Assembly: GCF_002197685.1 (NCBI RefSeq)
Contig: NZ_NBBI01000012.1
Location: 1 to 39,762, forward strand
Reading direction: 5' to 3'
DNA from: Sphingomonas dokdonensis
Lineage (GTDB): Bacteria > Pseudomonadota > Alphaproteobacteria > Sphingomonadales > Sphingomonadaceae
Length of the DNA stretch: 39,762 nt
Shown: positions 29,117 through 38,105 of the stretch, piece after piece
How positions within the stretch are numbered: position 1 is the stretch's first letter
Layout of the letters: every line of letters begins with the position of its first letter
Made by a program: the position numbers and the translations under genes
The notes under the pieces: model-generated
Database searches by the model: none
Seen by the model: the letters and a program-made list of their open reading frames with translations, nothing else
Told to the model about the DNA's origin: nothing

Positions 29117-30192
29117 CGCCGCTGCCGCCAGGATCCACCATCGGCATCCTCGGGGGCGGACAGCTCGGCCGCATGATCGCGAGCGCCGCGGCGCAGCTCG
29201 GCTATCGTACGCATGTGCTTGCGCCCGATCGGGAAAGCGTCGCGGCGCAGACCGCCTCGTCGCTGACCCGCGCCGATTACCACAACCGCATCGTGCTGGC
29301 CGACTTTGCGGCGCAATGCGACGTCGTCACCTACGAATTCGAAAATGTCGCCGCTGAGCCGGTCGAATGGCTGGCGGAGCGCGTGCCGGTGTACCCCTCG
29401 CCCGCCAGCCTGCGCGTCGCGCAGGATCGATTGGCGGAAAAGGCGTTCGTCGCCGATCTCGGCGGCACGCCGGCACGCTGGGCGGCGGTAGATAGCCGGG
29501 CAGCACTCGACGACGCGATCGCCACCATCGGCACGCCCGCCGTACTGAAGACGACGCGCATGGGCTATGACGGCAAGGGCCAGGCGCGGCTCGCCTCACC
29601 TGCCGATGCCGACGCGGCGTGGGCGGTCGTCGGCGGCGCCGCCGTGCTCGAGGCGTTCGTCACCTTCAGCCACGAATTCTCGATCGTGCTGGTGCGCGGG
29701 CAGGACGGCTCAATGGTCAGCTACCCACCGCCGTGGAACGAGCACGCCGATGGCATCCTCGCCCGTTCCACCGTGCCTGCGCCGCCGGAAATCGCGGCTC
29801 ATTGGACCGAAGCGGCAGCGCTGACCGGCCGGATTGCCGACGCGCTCGATCATGTCGGCGTCCTCACCTGCGAGTTCTTCGCCACGCCGAATGGCCCGGT
29901 GTTCAACGAAATGGCGCCGCGGGTTCATAACTCGGGGCATTGGACGATCGAAGGCGCAGTCACCTCGCAGTTCGAGAACCACGTCCGCGCGATCTGCGGC
30001 CTGCCACTCGGCGATACCGGGCTGGTGGGCACGGGCGTATCCATGGAAAACCTGATCGGCCACGACGTCGATCGCTGGCCGGCGCTGGTGGCGGAGCCCG
30101 GTGCGCATGTGCACCTCTACGGCAAGCGCGAGGTCCGCGACGGGCGCAAGATGGGCCATGTCACGCGCGTGAGCTTGCGCGACGGCGGCTAG
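29113..30192 (+). CDS. purK: N5-carboxyaminoimidazole ribonucleotide synthase
   Basis: An ATP-grasp enzyme that makes N5-CAIR from AIR, bicarbonate and ATP; partner of PurE. The 359-residue protein starts with [15 protein letters not shown] and shows [14 protein letters not shown] (ATP-binding), the [13 protein letters not shown] strand and [18 protein letters not shown]. The frame is open from 29071, but the ATG at 29113 that overlaps the purE stop is the likely start. Confidence 0.96.
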   Translation: MTPLPPGSTIGILGGGQLGRMIASAAAQLGYRTHVLAPDRESVAAQTASSLTRADYHNRIVLADFAAQCDVVTYEFENVAAEPVEWLAERVPVYPSPASLRVAQDRLAEKAFVADLGGTPARWAAVDSRAALDDAIATIGTPAVLKTTRMGYDGKGQARLASPADADAAWAVVGGAAVLEAFVTFSHEFSIVLVRGQDGSMVSYPPPWNEHADGILARSTVPAPPEIAAHWTEAAALTGRIADALDHVGVLTCEFFATPNGPVFNEMAPRVHNSGHWTIEGAVTSQFENHVRAICGLPLGDTGLVGTGVSMENLIGHDVDRWPALVAEPGAHVHLYGKREVRDGRKMGHVTRVSLRDGG

Positions 30193-30754
30193 AGCCGAAA
30201 GCTCCAGCATAGTGGCCGCAGGGAAAGATCGCGCCGCGCTGCGCACGAGGTAGCGTCGGCGGCTAACTATGCTGCCGTTAGCGGCTCAGTGGTTCAGAGA
30301 GCGACGGAAACGTAAACGCCCCCCGATCAGACGGAACCGCGCCCTACGCGGCCCGTCGGTCGCTTACCTGCCACACATCATGACAGGAATGCGCATTCAG
30401 CACTCGGCTGCTTTCCGCAGCTGCTATCGCCGATTTTCCAGCTACATCGCACGCAGCCGACGTAAGTGGTCCGCGCGACACTCCCATCTTTGTTGGGCCA
30501 TGCACGCGGCAGGTAATGGGCGAACCTGAAGCGGAAAGTCACCGAGCGCCTACCCCTCGGTCGATGCACGGGAGGATCAGCTCTTTCTGCCATCTCTAAT
30601 GACTGGCCGCTAACCGCCTTCAACAAGGAGGCGGAACGGCAGCGCGTCGTTGCGGCCAGCACATTGCCAAAGACCTGGTCACCGGCCTCTACCGTCTTGC
30701 AGGCTCACACCCAGACCACATCCGCCGGTCGCCGACGCCAAACAGCCGCTCACA
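30193..30754. other. Gene-free stretch between purK and the ompA terminator
   Basis: About 560 bases without a convincing gene. The open frames present (longest under 100 codons) have no family resemblance, no ribosome sites and mixed composition. I see no tRNA cloverleaf, CRISPR-like array or insertion-sequence ends. It may be decayed sequence or hold an unrecognised small RNA. Confidence 0.5.
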
Positions 30755-30786
30755 AACAAAGAGGGGCCGGAATGATCCGACCCCTC
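30755..30786 (-). terminator. Intrinsic terminator of the OmpA-family gene
   Basis: On the minus strand GAGGGGTCGGA pairs with TCCGGCCCCTC around a short loop, followed by TTTGTTTG. It lies about 30 bases beyond the stop at 30814. Confidence 0.75.
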
Positions 30787-30813
30787 CCCGTTTCGTTCGT
30801 CTGAACGAAGGTC

Positions 30814-31890
30814 TTACATGCCCGAACCCGGACCGTAGGTGACCTCCACGCGACGGTTCTGAACCTCGCGCACGCCGTCGGCGGTGTCGACGCGCGGGCG
30901 GCTTTCGCCGAACGCTTCGGTCGAGATCACGCTGTCGGGGATCGAACGCGACGTCAGATAGGCCTTCACCGCGTCGGCGCGACGCTGCGACAGACCGACG
31001 TTGTACGAGGCCGAACCCGAACGGTCGGCGTGGCCGGCCAGCATGACCTGCGCGTTGCCGCACGACTGGTACTGCGTAACCGCGTTGTCGAGGATCGACG
31101 CTGCTTCCGGCGTGATGTCCGACTTGTCCCACTCGAAGAAGACAATGAACGGACCCGGCGAGCAGACCACCTCAGGCGGCGGCGGCGGTGCAGCCACGTC
31201 GCCGAAGTTGTAGGTCAGACCGCCCAGGATGCTGTGCGACCGGAACCGGCCCTCGTAGGCGCGGTTCTGGAAGTCGACCAGCTCGACGTTGCTCGCGTTG
31301 AAGAAGCGATACTTCAGCGTCGCATCGATGCGATCGGTCAGCGCGGCGCGGACGCCGGCGATGCCCTGCCATGCGAACACGGTGTCCGAATCGTTCAGGA
31401 AGCTGCCGCGCTGGTTCAGCGCAACACGGCTCTTGATGCGCGCCACACCGGCACCACCGCCGATGAAGCCCTGGATGCCGTCATCGTCACCGAAGTCGAG
31501 CATGCCGTTGACCATGAAGCTCAGTGCCGAAGAACGGCCGCCAGCATAGTCATAGGTGCCCGGACCGGCGTTCACGAGACCGGCGGCGGTGCCAACCGGG
31601 ATCGTCACGGTCGAGGTGTACGAGTCAACGCTGGCCTGCTTGTAGCCAACCTCGGCCTCGAGGCGGAAACCGCCGAAGTCGTAGCCGACCACACCATCGG
31701 TGTCGTAGCCATAATCATGGTCAACCGTGCTGGTGCCAGTGGCGCCATTGGTGGCCGTGATGTCGTAATTGATGTCCTCAACGATCATTCCACCGAACTC
31801 GGCGCCTACGTACCACGCGTTATCGCGGGCAAGTGCAGGCGAGGCGAGAGCGGTAGAAGCGAGCGCCAGTACTACGGCAAGCTTCCGCAT
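30814..31890 (-). CDS. OmpA-family outer membrane protein
   Basis: A 358-residue outer-membrane protein. A signal peptide (MRKLAVVLALASTALASPALA) is followed by an eight-strand barrel-like region (about 25-225) with alternating hydrophobic residues, a proline hinge (AAPPPPPEVV, about 230-240), and an OmpA C-terminal domain that binds peptidoglycan: FFEWDKSDITPEA, then AGHADRSGSASYNVGLSQRR and NRRVEV. It tethers outer membrane to cell wall. AAGGGG lies before the ATG. It sits just downstream of the GTA tail genes but has its own promoter. Confidence 0.93.
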   Translation of the reverse strand: MRKLAVVLALASTALASPALARDNAWYVGAEFGGMIVEDINYDITATNGATGTSTVDHDYGYDTDGVVGYDFGGFRLEAEVGYKQASVDSYTSTVTIPVGTAAGLVNAGPGTYDYAGGRSSALSFMVNGMLDFGDDDGIQGFIGGGAGVARIKSRVALNQRGSFLNDSDTVFAWQGIAGVRAALTDRIDATLKYRFFNASNVELVDFQNRAYEGRFRSHSILGGLTYNFGDVAAPPPPPEVVCSPGPFIVFFEWDKSDITPEAASILDNAVTQYQSCGNAQVMLAGHADRSGSASYNVGLSQRRADAVKAYLTSRSIPDSVISTEAFGESRPRVDTADGVREVQNRRVEVTYGPGSGM

Positions 31891-31933
31891 ATTAATCCCC
31901 TTTCCATGGTGTCACTACGGACAGCGCAAACTC

Positions 31934-31960
31934 ACTATAGAAGCGTTGGTTTCCGTGCAA
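31934..31960 (-). promoter_or_regulatory. Candidate promoter of the OmpA-family gene
   Basis: TTGCAC (31960-31955) and TATAGT (31939-31934) on the minus strand are separated by 15 bases, shorter than the ideal 17. The -10 box matches five of six consensus bases. It lies about 44 bases before the start codon. Confidence 0.45.
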
Positions 31961-32001
31961 GGCGACAAAAAGCGGGGAGTGTTGCACACAAAGCACATAT
32001 T

Positions 32002-32517
32002 TCATCGTCGGATCAAATGATGAACCCGCAGGGTTTCCAGCACAGCTTCAAGTGCTTCGCGGGCCTGATGGTCGATCATTTCGCCGCCGCTGGGGGTGCC
32101 GATCGGCGCCTGCGGGGCTCCCAGCAGTTCCTGGCCGTTGAGCACCAGCGTGGCGGCCCGCACCTCGCCGATGTGCCATGCGCCGTCCGCGTAGCGCGCC
32201 GTCAGCCCGTCGGTGCTCCGCCACACCGTCATGCCCGGCCGCGGCGCGACGAAGCGCCACCCGCCGACCGTCCACCCGGCAAGCGCATGCGCCTGTCCCG
32301 CCCAATCGCCCACCGGGTCACCGCCGACGATCCAGCAGTCCCCGGCCGCTGGCTGCGAGGGCGGCACATCGAGGCCGATCGCCAGCACCACCGGCTGCAC
32401 GGCCAGGTCGAGCAGCGCCAGCGCCTCGTTATGATCCACCTCCTTCTGCGCCTGCCCGGCATGCAGCAACGGAAGGTGCAGCCGGGGTGTCGCATCCCCG
32501 CTCATCAACTCGGTCAT
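32002..32517 (-). CDS. DUF2793 protein at the end of the GTA tail cluster
   Basis: A 171-residue protein with the DUF2793 opening PRLHLPLLHAGQAQKEVDHNEAL and a repeated W/G-rich pattern (DCWIVGGDPVGDWAGQ, then WRFVAPRPGM) resembling tail-fibre modules. It is typically the last gene of GTA or prophage tail modules in alphaproteobacteria and may be an attachment or fibre part. GGAG lies before the ATG at 32517, and the gap to the baseplate gene is 13 bases. Confidence 0.82.
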   Translation of the reverse strand: MTELMSGDATPRLHLPLLHAGQAQKEVDHNEALALLDLAVQPVVLAIGLDVPPSQPAAGDCWIVGGDPVGDWAGQAHALAGWTVGGWRFVAPRPGMTVWRSTDGLTARYADGAWHIGEVRAATLVLNGQELLGAPQAPIGTPSGGEMIDHQAREALEAVLETLRVHHLIRR

Positions 32518-32530
32518 CGTTTTTCTCCGG

Positions 32531-34654
32531 TCAGCAGTTCAGGATAGCGGCGGGAGACAGGCCGTGCGTGCCCATCTGCTGCACCTCCACGGTGCGCGGC
32601 GAGCCGGCGATCGCGGCAAGCGGCACGGCGGCAAAGGGCGCGTCGGCTTCAAGGATGGTCGGCGCGCCGGAACCGGTGATGACGAGCCGGTATCGCTCGC
32701 GCTCCTCGATCAGCGCGGCATCGACGCCATCGCGCCATCGCCAGTCGCTCCGGCTGCGCCGCCGCCACGCGCAATACAGCGTCTCCTCGGCGACCCGCGC
32801 GGTCAGCCGCACCGGAGCGGGGGGCAGGATCGAACGACCGGTCAGCACCTGCGTCGTTTCCGCCGGCACGTCGTCGCCCACCCCGTTCGCCATGACCCGC
32901 AGCACCTCGCCCGGCGCCGCATCGATCGGAACGGAAACAACAGTGTTACCGTCGAGCAACACGAACGCGCTGCCGTTCCCGATCGGCTCGGCCGTTGTGC
33001 CGAAAAGCGCCCGGCGCAGCGCCGAAAGGCGCCATCGCGCGGCGCCGGTCTGCGCTGCCCGCCCGAACTGCAGCACTTCGTTCCCGATCGCCGCCAGATT
33101 GGCGCCGCGGTCCAGCGCGGCAGGATCGGCGTCGGTGAGGGCCATGTCCGTGTGAAGCAGCGAAACCTCGATCGTGTGACGGCGATCGACCAGCGTGCCG
33201 GCCGCCGCGCCAGGCGCGTTCGTCACGATGCCCATGATACCCGGCGCACGGGTCGCACCTGCCGGAACCCAGCACGCTCCGTCATCAAGGCTGGTGTGCA
33301 GCGCGGCACGGCGCCACCCGGTGCCGGTACCGGCCGCCACGATCGTCACCTGCGGCCGGATCGCTGCCGCGCCGGTGATGTCGGGCAGCTCCAGCGCCCG
33401 AACGATCGTCCGCCCCGCCGGGGCATCGGGCGCGCGCAGCACCCTGCCCGCACTCGCCCGCATGGGGATCGACGGCGGCGCCAGCGCAACCAGCGTCAGC
33501 GTGACGCGGAACCGTTCCACCCGCGCGGCGACCACGCGCCACGCACCGCCTTGTTCTTCTCCTTCGATCGTCACGACCGATCCCGGCGCCACGTCGATCG
33601 CGGCAGCGTCGAGGGTCAGGTCGCGCCGGGTCCGCTGCACCTCGGCGCGCGTCAGCATCGCCGCCGCGATCGTCTTGGCGGTGGAGGCGGCGATCGCCGC
33701 CGGCACTTCGACGCTGACCGACACCGAGCCCGGTCCGTGGCGCACCGCCCGCTGCGCGCCCGTCTGCCAGTCGCGTGCCGGGTCATAATGCGACAGCAGC
33801 ACCGATTGCGGCACGCGCGTGAGCGGCGCCACGCGCCGCTGGCGTCCGTCATTGGCCACCGTGCGGGTCGCGATCACGTCGTCGCGCATCGCCAGTGCAT
33901 GGCCATCCGGCGTGAACCACGCGCCGGTCATCTCCGCCAGCGTCTCGATTACGCCGCGCGAGCTGTCGCCGTAAGCGGAGAACCCGTGGATCGGCTGCGC
34001 CGGCCCGTCGCCGACCAGTGCGCCCGCCGCCAGCTCGCGCGCAATCGAGCCGACCGACACCGGCGCGGCATCGGCAATCACCTCAAAGGTAAGCAACGGT
34101 ATGCGATTGCCGAACTGCTCCAGCGGCAGATTCTCGAACACCGCATAAGCGATGCCCCGATGCGCCGGTGCCTGCTCCAGCCCTTCGGCGCTCGCGATCA
34201 GCGGGTCAGGCAATTGATCCTCGCCGCCAAGGTGAAGCCGGAAGCCGGTGGCGACCTTCCAGTCGCCCGCTGCGCCGCGCAGCAGATTGCCATCCGCCCA
34301 GATCCGCCCGATCGCCAGGATCGGCCGCGCCGACAGCGCCACGGCGAAGCTCGCGGAATAGGAATAGCTGGTCAGGCTCGGCTGTCCCTTGCCGCCGCCC
34401 TGCCGCTCGCGATGTTCCCTCAGGTCCGTCGCCCAGATCACCTGGCCAGCGACGCGCATCCGCCCGAACAATCGGGGGATCGGCCGGCCATAGCTCGACG
34501 TCTGCACCGCCAGTTCGGTGAGGCGTGGGCCCTGCCGACCCTTCGGCTTGAACAGCATTGCGCGGTCCGCCGCCTGGCCGATCAGCCCGCCCAGCGCCGC
34601 GCCAACGGGCCCGCCAACCAGCCCGCCGACCGTCGTCAGCACCAATGTCGCCAT
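32531..34654 (-). CDS. GTA/phage baseplate megatron-type tail protein (gp15-like)
   Basis: A 707-residue structural protein that begins ATLVLTTVGGLVGGPVGAAL, then has RPIPRLFGRMRVAGQVIWAT and SYSYSASFAVAL, and later IGRIWADGNLLRG, all matching the GTA gp15 N-terminal part and the Phage-tail_3 region. The Rhodobacter capsulatus homologue is about 1300 residues and carries an internal TIM-barrel-like domain; this protein is much shorter and I do not see that domain. The frame is open to 34882, but the ATG 34654 with GGAGG before it, in TGATG overlap with the NlpC gene, is the start. Confidence 0.87.
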   Translation of the reverse strand: MATLVLTTVGGLVGGPVGAALGGLIGQAADRAMLFKPKGRQGPRLTELAVQTSSYGRPIPRLFGRMRVAGQVIWATDLREHRERQGGGKGQPSLTSYSYSASFAVALSARPILAIGRIWADGNLLRGAAGDWKVATGFRLHLGGEDQLPDPLIASAEGLEQAPAHRGIAYAVFENLPLEQFGNRIPLLTFEVIADAAPVSVGSIARELAAGALVGDGPAQPIHGFSAYGDSSRGVIETLAEMTGAWFTPDGHALAMRDDVIATRTVANDGRQRRVAPLTRVPQSVLLSHYDPARDWQTGAQRAVRHGPGSVSVSVEVPAAIAASTAKTIAAAMLTRAEVQRTRRDLTLDAAAIDVAPGSVVTIEGEEQGGAWRVVAARVERFRVTLTLVALAPPSIPMRASAGRVLRAPDAPAGRTIVRALELPDITGAAAIRPQVTIVAAGTGTGWRRAALHTSLDDGACWVPAGATRAPGIMGIVTNAPGAAAGTLVDRRHTIEVSLLHTDMALTDADPAALDRGANLAAIGNEVLQFGRAAQTGAARWRLSALRRALFGTTAEPIGNGSAFVLLDGNTVVSVPIDAAPGEVLRVMANGVGDDVPAETTQVLTGRSILPPAPVRLTARVAEETLYCAWRRRSRSDWRWRDGVDAALIEERERYRLVITGSGAPTILEADAPFAAVPLAAIAGSPRTVEVQQMGTHGLSPAAILNC

Positions 34655-35049
34655 CAGCTTTCCTCCAATCGCCATGCCCGCAGCAATGGCCAGGGCAGCG
34701 GGCCGGGGCGTTCCACCACCCGCCGCAGCCCGGCATCGGCGTGCACGAAGCCCGCCGCAGTCCGCACCGCCACATGAAGCTGGCCCGGCCCCGCCCGGCA
34801 CAGCAGCACGTCGCCCGGCCGCTCGCCATCGGCGGGCACGAGCCCCGCCCACGATGCGTGGTACCGGCTCGCATCGCCGCACCGCAGATCATAGCCCGTG
34901 GGGATCGGCCCATCGTAGCCGGCCGCCTGCAGCGAAACCGCCACCACGCCGACACAATCCAGCCCGTGACCGGCATCGCGCCCGTGCAATCGAAAGGCAG
35001 CACCGACGGTGCCGCGCGCCGCCGCCGCGGCCCGCTCGCCCCGCGTCAT
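34654..35049 (-). CDS. NlpC/P60-family GTA tail peptidase (gp14-like)
   Basis: A 131-residue cysteine peptidase. The nucleophile is C32 in GHGLDCVGVVA and the histidine H92 in GQLHVAVRT, with FVHADAG following, matching the NlpC/P60 phage-type family. The enzyme is expected to cut peptidoglycan as the particle delivers DNA. It overlaps DUF2163 by four bases and the megatron gene by one. Confidence 0.87.
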   Translation of the reverse strand: MTRGERAAAAARGTVGAAFRLHGRDAGHGLDCVGVVAVSLQAAGYDGPIPTGYDLRCGDASRYHASWAGLVPADGERPGDVLLCRAGPGQLHVAVRTAAGFVHADAGLRRVVERPGPLPWPLLRAWRLEES

Positions 35050-35846
35050 GCGCCGGGATAGCGGGTGAGCAGGTCCATGCCCGGCAGGTACGGCTCACCG
35101 CGAAAGTTCACCGCATTGCCGAACCGCGCGGCACAGGTCGCCACCGTCTTGTCGCATCCCTCGCTGATCTCGATCAACGTGCCCGGCGCCACGGCAAAGC
35201 CCGGCGGCAGGTCGAGCGTCAGCGTCGCACCGTCTGACGCCCGCACTCCATGCGCCTGGCCGCAGCCGGGGCCGCCCATCCAGCGCAGCCGCCCGCCGCC
35301 ATAGGCATCCGCCACCGGCTCGATCTCGTCCACCGTCACCAGTGCGCCACTCACCGCCAGCACATGCGCCAGCCGCCGGCGCCCGGCCATCGCCACGCGG
35401 CAGCGCCGGTCGCCCAGCATCGCGCGACAGGCCGCGCTGGTTTCCTCCGTCACCGCCCGCTCGAGCGCGGCCGCCGGTCCGCGCAGCTGCGCGGTAAAGC
35501 CGCCGTCCTCGATCTCGATCTCGCCGATCGTGCCGCTGCTCAGCAGCGTCGGCGGCCCGCCTGCCGCCCAATCGACCACCGCCACGGTGATGCGCGCGCC
35601 ATCCCACCGTCCGGCGAGCAGATCCGCCTCCGTCACCGCCGCGTGGCTCAGCGCACCGCTCGCCTCGGTCACCGCCGGATCGAGCCCGTCGCTGCGCTCG
35701 ATCGCGGCCGGCGTCATGCCCGGCGCCGCGCGGTACAGCCGCCCCGCGATCATCAGGTCGCGATCGTGATCGGTCAGCCCGATCGTCACCCCGTCGCACC
35801 GCTCCAGCGTCCAGAGCAGCGCCAGCGTCGTCAGCCGGTCGCTCAT
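35046..35846 (-). CDS. DUF2163 GTA hub protein (gp13-like)
   Basis: A 266-residue tail-hub protein. Family features include TTLALLWTLERCDGVTIGLT, then DHDRDL near the start, and near the end EGCDKTVATCAARFGNAVNF and RGEPYLPGMD, with conserved cysteines that in the R. capsulatus GTA hub bind an iron-sulphur cluster. It overlaps the neighbours on both sides by four bases, so it is co-transcribed. Confidence 0.9.
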   Translation of the reverse strand: MSDRLTTLALLWTLERCDGVTIGLTDHDRDLMIAGRLYRAAPGMTPAAIERSDGLDPAVTEASGALSHAAVTEADLLAGRWDGARITVAVVDWAAGGPPTLLSSGTIGEIEIEDGGFTAQLRGPAAALERAVTEETSAACRAMLGDRRCRVAMAGRRRLAHVLAVSGALVTVDEIEPVADAYGGGRLRWMGGPGCGQAHGVRASDGATLTLDLPPGFAVAPGTLIEISEGCDKTVATCAARFGNAVNFRGEPYLPGMDLLTRYPGA

Positions 35847-38104
35847 GCCTCGCGCACCTCGACCAGCGGCACGGACGGCGCCGCGCCCGCGAGGAACGTG
35901 GCGCGCGACACGCTCAGGCGGTCCTCCGCAAAGCGCACCGGCACGTCGAAGGCGAAGCTGGCGGTCACGATTGCACCCGCCGCCGGCGCGCTATCCAGCA
36001 CCACCACGCCAAGCGCCTCCAATGTAAAGCCGCCGGTCGCCACCCCATCCACCGCCACCGTCAGCTTTCCCGCCACCGGCCGTGTGATGCGCCGCACCGC
36101 CGTTCCGTACTGCTTCACCAGCGGGAAGGTGCGGTTGATACCGTCGCCCGTCCCAAGCAGGGCGTCGCTAGCCGCCGCATCGAACGGATCGCGCAAGCGA
36201 AACGCGCGCGCCGGCCCACGCTGCGCCCGAAAGAACGCGATCAGCGCCGCGATATCCGCTTCGCTGCGCACCCCCGGCCCCACGTCGTAACGGGTGCGCG
36301 CCTCCGCCCAGCTCGCGTTGCGGCTCTCACGCCCGCCCGCGCTGGTCATCACCGCCGTCGAGAATTCGGGCGTCACCTCCGCCTCGGCGCCCAGCGCCAG
36401 CGGAAACACCACGTCGTCGAACGCCTCCACCGCATCCTCCCCCTCTGCCGATCCCCAGTGCACGAAGCCGTCGCGCATCACCTGCGGCAGCGCCCAGATG
36501 TGAACGCCGCGCACCCCGCGGCTGGCCGCCGCCAGCGCCGCGGCATCGATCGCCGCCCATTGCGCCGCCTCGCTCGGCCGCAGCACGAAGCCCGACAGGT
36601 AATCCTGCCGCTCAGGCGGGTACCCCAGCCGCGTCTCCGCCAGCGCCACGCCGTCGCGCGTCGAGGCCACATCGCCGGCCGTGACCCAGTCGTAATCTTC
36701 CAGCTGCAGCACATCGAACGCCGGACGCGCCCAGCCGAGCGGCATGTTCATCCGCTTCGCCTCTGGCGCGCGGGCCTCGAGCACCGTCGGCAGATAAGTC
36801 AGCAGATGCGTCTCGCACGCCGGCTGCTCCGCTCGCACGGCCGCGCATAGCGCCGCGGTGGACGCCGCAAGTACCGCCCCCGCCGCGTCCAGCGTCGCGC
36901 GCTGCGCGGCGGAAAGCGGCGCCTGCACCGTGGGCACCGCCACCGGATCGAACGCCGCCACCGCTGCGGCATCGTACAGGCACGGCTGCCCGTCCGCCGT
37001 CACCCACCACCACGGCTCGCCAACCTGAAACTTGGGCGCCAGCCCCACCGCCGCGCCGATCGCCAGGAACGCGCGCGCGATGCCGTGAAGATACGCCATC
37101 GCCGCATCGTTGGCCGGCGACAGCAGCGTCGACGGCGGCTCCCATCCGGTCAGCGCCGGCGCGCCATCCGCCCGCCGCTGCTTCCACCCTTCCGGGCAAT
37201 GCGCGTCGAACAATTCGTACGACAGCGACCAGATCACATCCTGCCCCAGCGCCCGCGCCTCTGCCGCAAACGATCGATGCCACGCCGCGCACGCCACGTT
37301 CAGCCCGGCGACCACGGTCAGATCGCCGTCGAGCCGAAAATAATGGCTCATGCCCACATAATGGACGATCGCCCCGCGATAGCCGAGGTGCAGCGCGTTG
37401 CGCAGCAGCCGCGCGGGCGTCAGGTGATAGCTGTCGTCATAGCCGCTCGCGATCCGCAAGCCATGCTCGGGCAGCACCGCATCGCCGATCCCGATCACCG
37501 ATCCCGCGCCCTCGCAGCGAATGTCGCGCAGCTCCGCCCAGCCTTCCGCCGGCACATCGAGCATCGCATCGCCCGCATCGTAATCGGGCGCGACCAGCGA
37601 GATGAACATCCGGTCGACATCGCCCGCCCACACCGGATCGCCCTCGTCCGGCAGCAGGAAGCCGCCGACCAATTGCGCGAAGTCGATCGTCACCGCCGCG
37701 TCCTCGGGCGTGCCGACCGCATAATTCCACAGCCGCACGTACCAGGATCTGGGCGTGCCGCCTTCGTCGCGCCCCTCGATCGTCAGCGTCGGCCCGTGCC
37801 GCGCATCCAGCGCGCGCACGCCGCTCGATCGCCAGCGGAACGACAGGCGACACCCACGGAAGTCGCGCGCCGTCTCATACGCCAGCAGCGGATGGTCGTG
37901 GCGATCCTCCGCCTCCCAGATCAGCCCCGCCAGATCGTCGCGGCAATAGAACGCGGCATCCACCCGCAGCGCGTCGGGCGCGATCGTCGTCACCGCCGCC
38001 ATCATCGGCCGGGGAAAGTTGATCGTCCAGAACCGCGGATCGAACCGCGAGATCACGTCCGCCACGTGATGCGGCTGCCGCTCGGGCACCAGGCAATAGG
38101 CCAT
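35843..38104 (-). CDS. DUF2460 distal tail protein fused to a large N-terminal enzyme-like region (gp12-like)
   Basis: A 753-residue fusion. The C-terminal about 180 residues (from about 575: EVTPEFSTAVMTSAGGRES, then ARTRYDVGPGVRSEADIAAL) are the DUF2460 distal tail domain, which alone makes up the about 210-residue gp12 of R. capsulatus. The N-terminal about 570 residues carry glycoside-hydrolase-like features: aromatic-rich strands, HYVGMSHYFRLDGDL, VIWSLSYELFDAHCPEGW and FQVGEPWWWVTADGQP with a conserved glutamate. A TIM-barrel fold is likely but not proven by reading. It may help cell-surface or peptidoglycan/polysaccharide penetration. It overlaps the hub gene by four bases. Confidence 0.8.
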   Translation of the reverse strand: MAYCLVPERQPHHVADVISRFDPRFWTINFPRPMMAAVTTIAPDALRVDAAFYCRDDLAGLIWEAEDRHDHPLLAYETARDFRGCRLSFRWRSSGVRALDARHGPTLTIEGRDEGGTPRSWYVRLWNYAVGTPEDAAVTIDFAQLVGGFLLPDEGDPVWAGDVDRMFISLVAPDYDAGDAMLDVPAEGWAELRDIRCEGAGSVIGIGDAVLPEHGLRIASGYDDSYHLTPARLLRNALHLGYRGAIVHYVGMSHYFRLDGDLTVVAGLNVACAAWHRSFAAEARALGQDVIWSLSYELFDAHCPEGWKQRRADGAPALTGWEPPSTLLSPANDAAMAYLHGIARAFLAIGAAVGLAPKFQVGEPWWWVTADGQPCLYDAAAVAAFDPVAVPTVQAPLSAAQRATLDAAGAVLAASTAALCAAVRAEQPACETHLLTYLPTVLEARAPEAKRMNMPLGWARPAFDVLQLEDYDWVTAGDVASTRDGVALAETRLGYPPERQDYLSGFVLRPSEAAQWAAIDAAALAAASRGVRGVHIWALPQVMRDGFVHWGSAEGEDAVEAFDDVVFPLALGAEAEVTPEFSTAVMTSAGGRESRNASWAEARTRYDVGPGVRSEADIAALIAFFRAQRGPARAFRLRDPFDAAASDALLGTGDGINRTFPLVKQYGTAVRRITRPVAGKLTVAVDGVATGGFTLEALGVVVLDSAPAAGAIVTASFAFDVPVRFAEDRLSVSRATFLAGAAPSVPLVEVREA

Positions 38105-38105
38105 G

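Noticed and set aside
30269..30662. Open frames on both strands in the gap after purK
   Set aside because: All are short, overlap each other on opposite strands, lack ribosome sites and show no recognisable features.
32564..34777. A 737-codon plus-strand open frame opposite the megatron gene
   Set aside because: It is a high-GC shadow of the baseplate gene: composition is R/H/Q-rich, there is no family resemblance, and no ribosome site.
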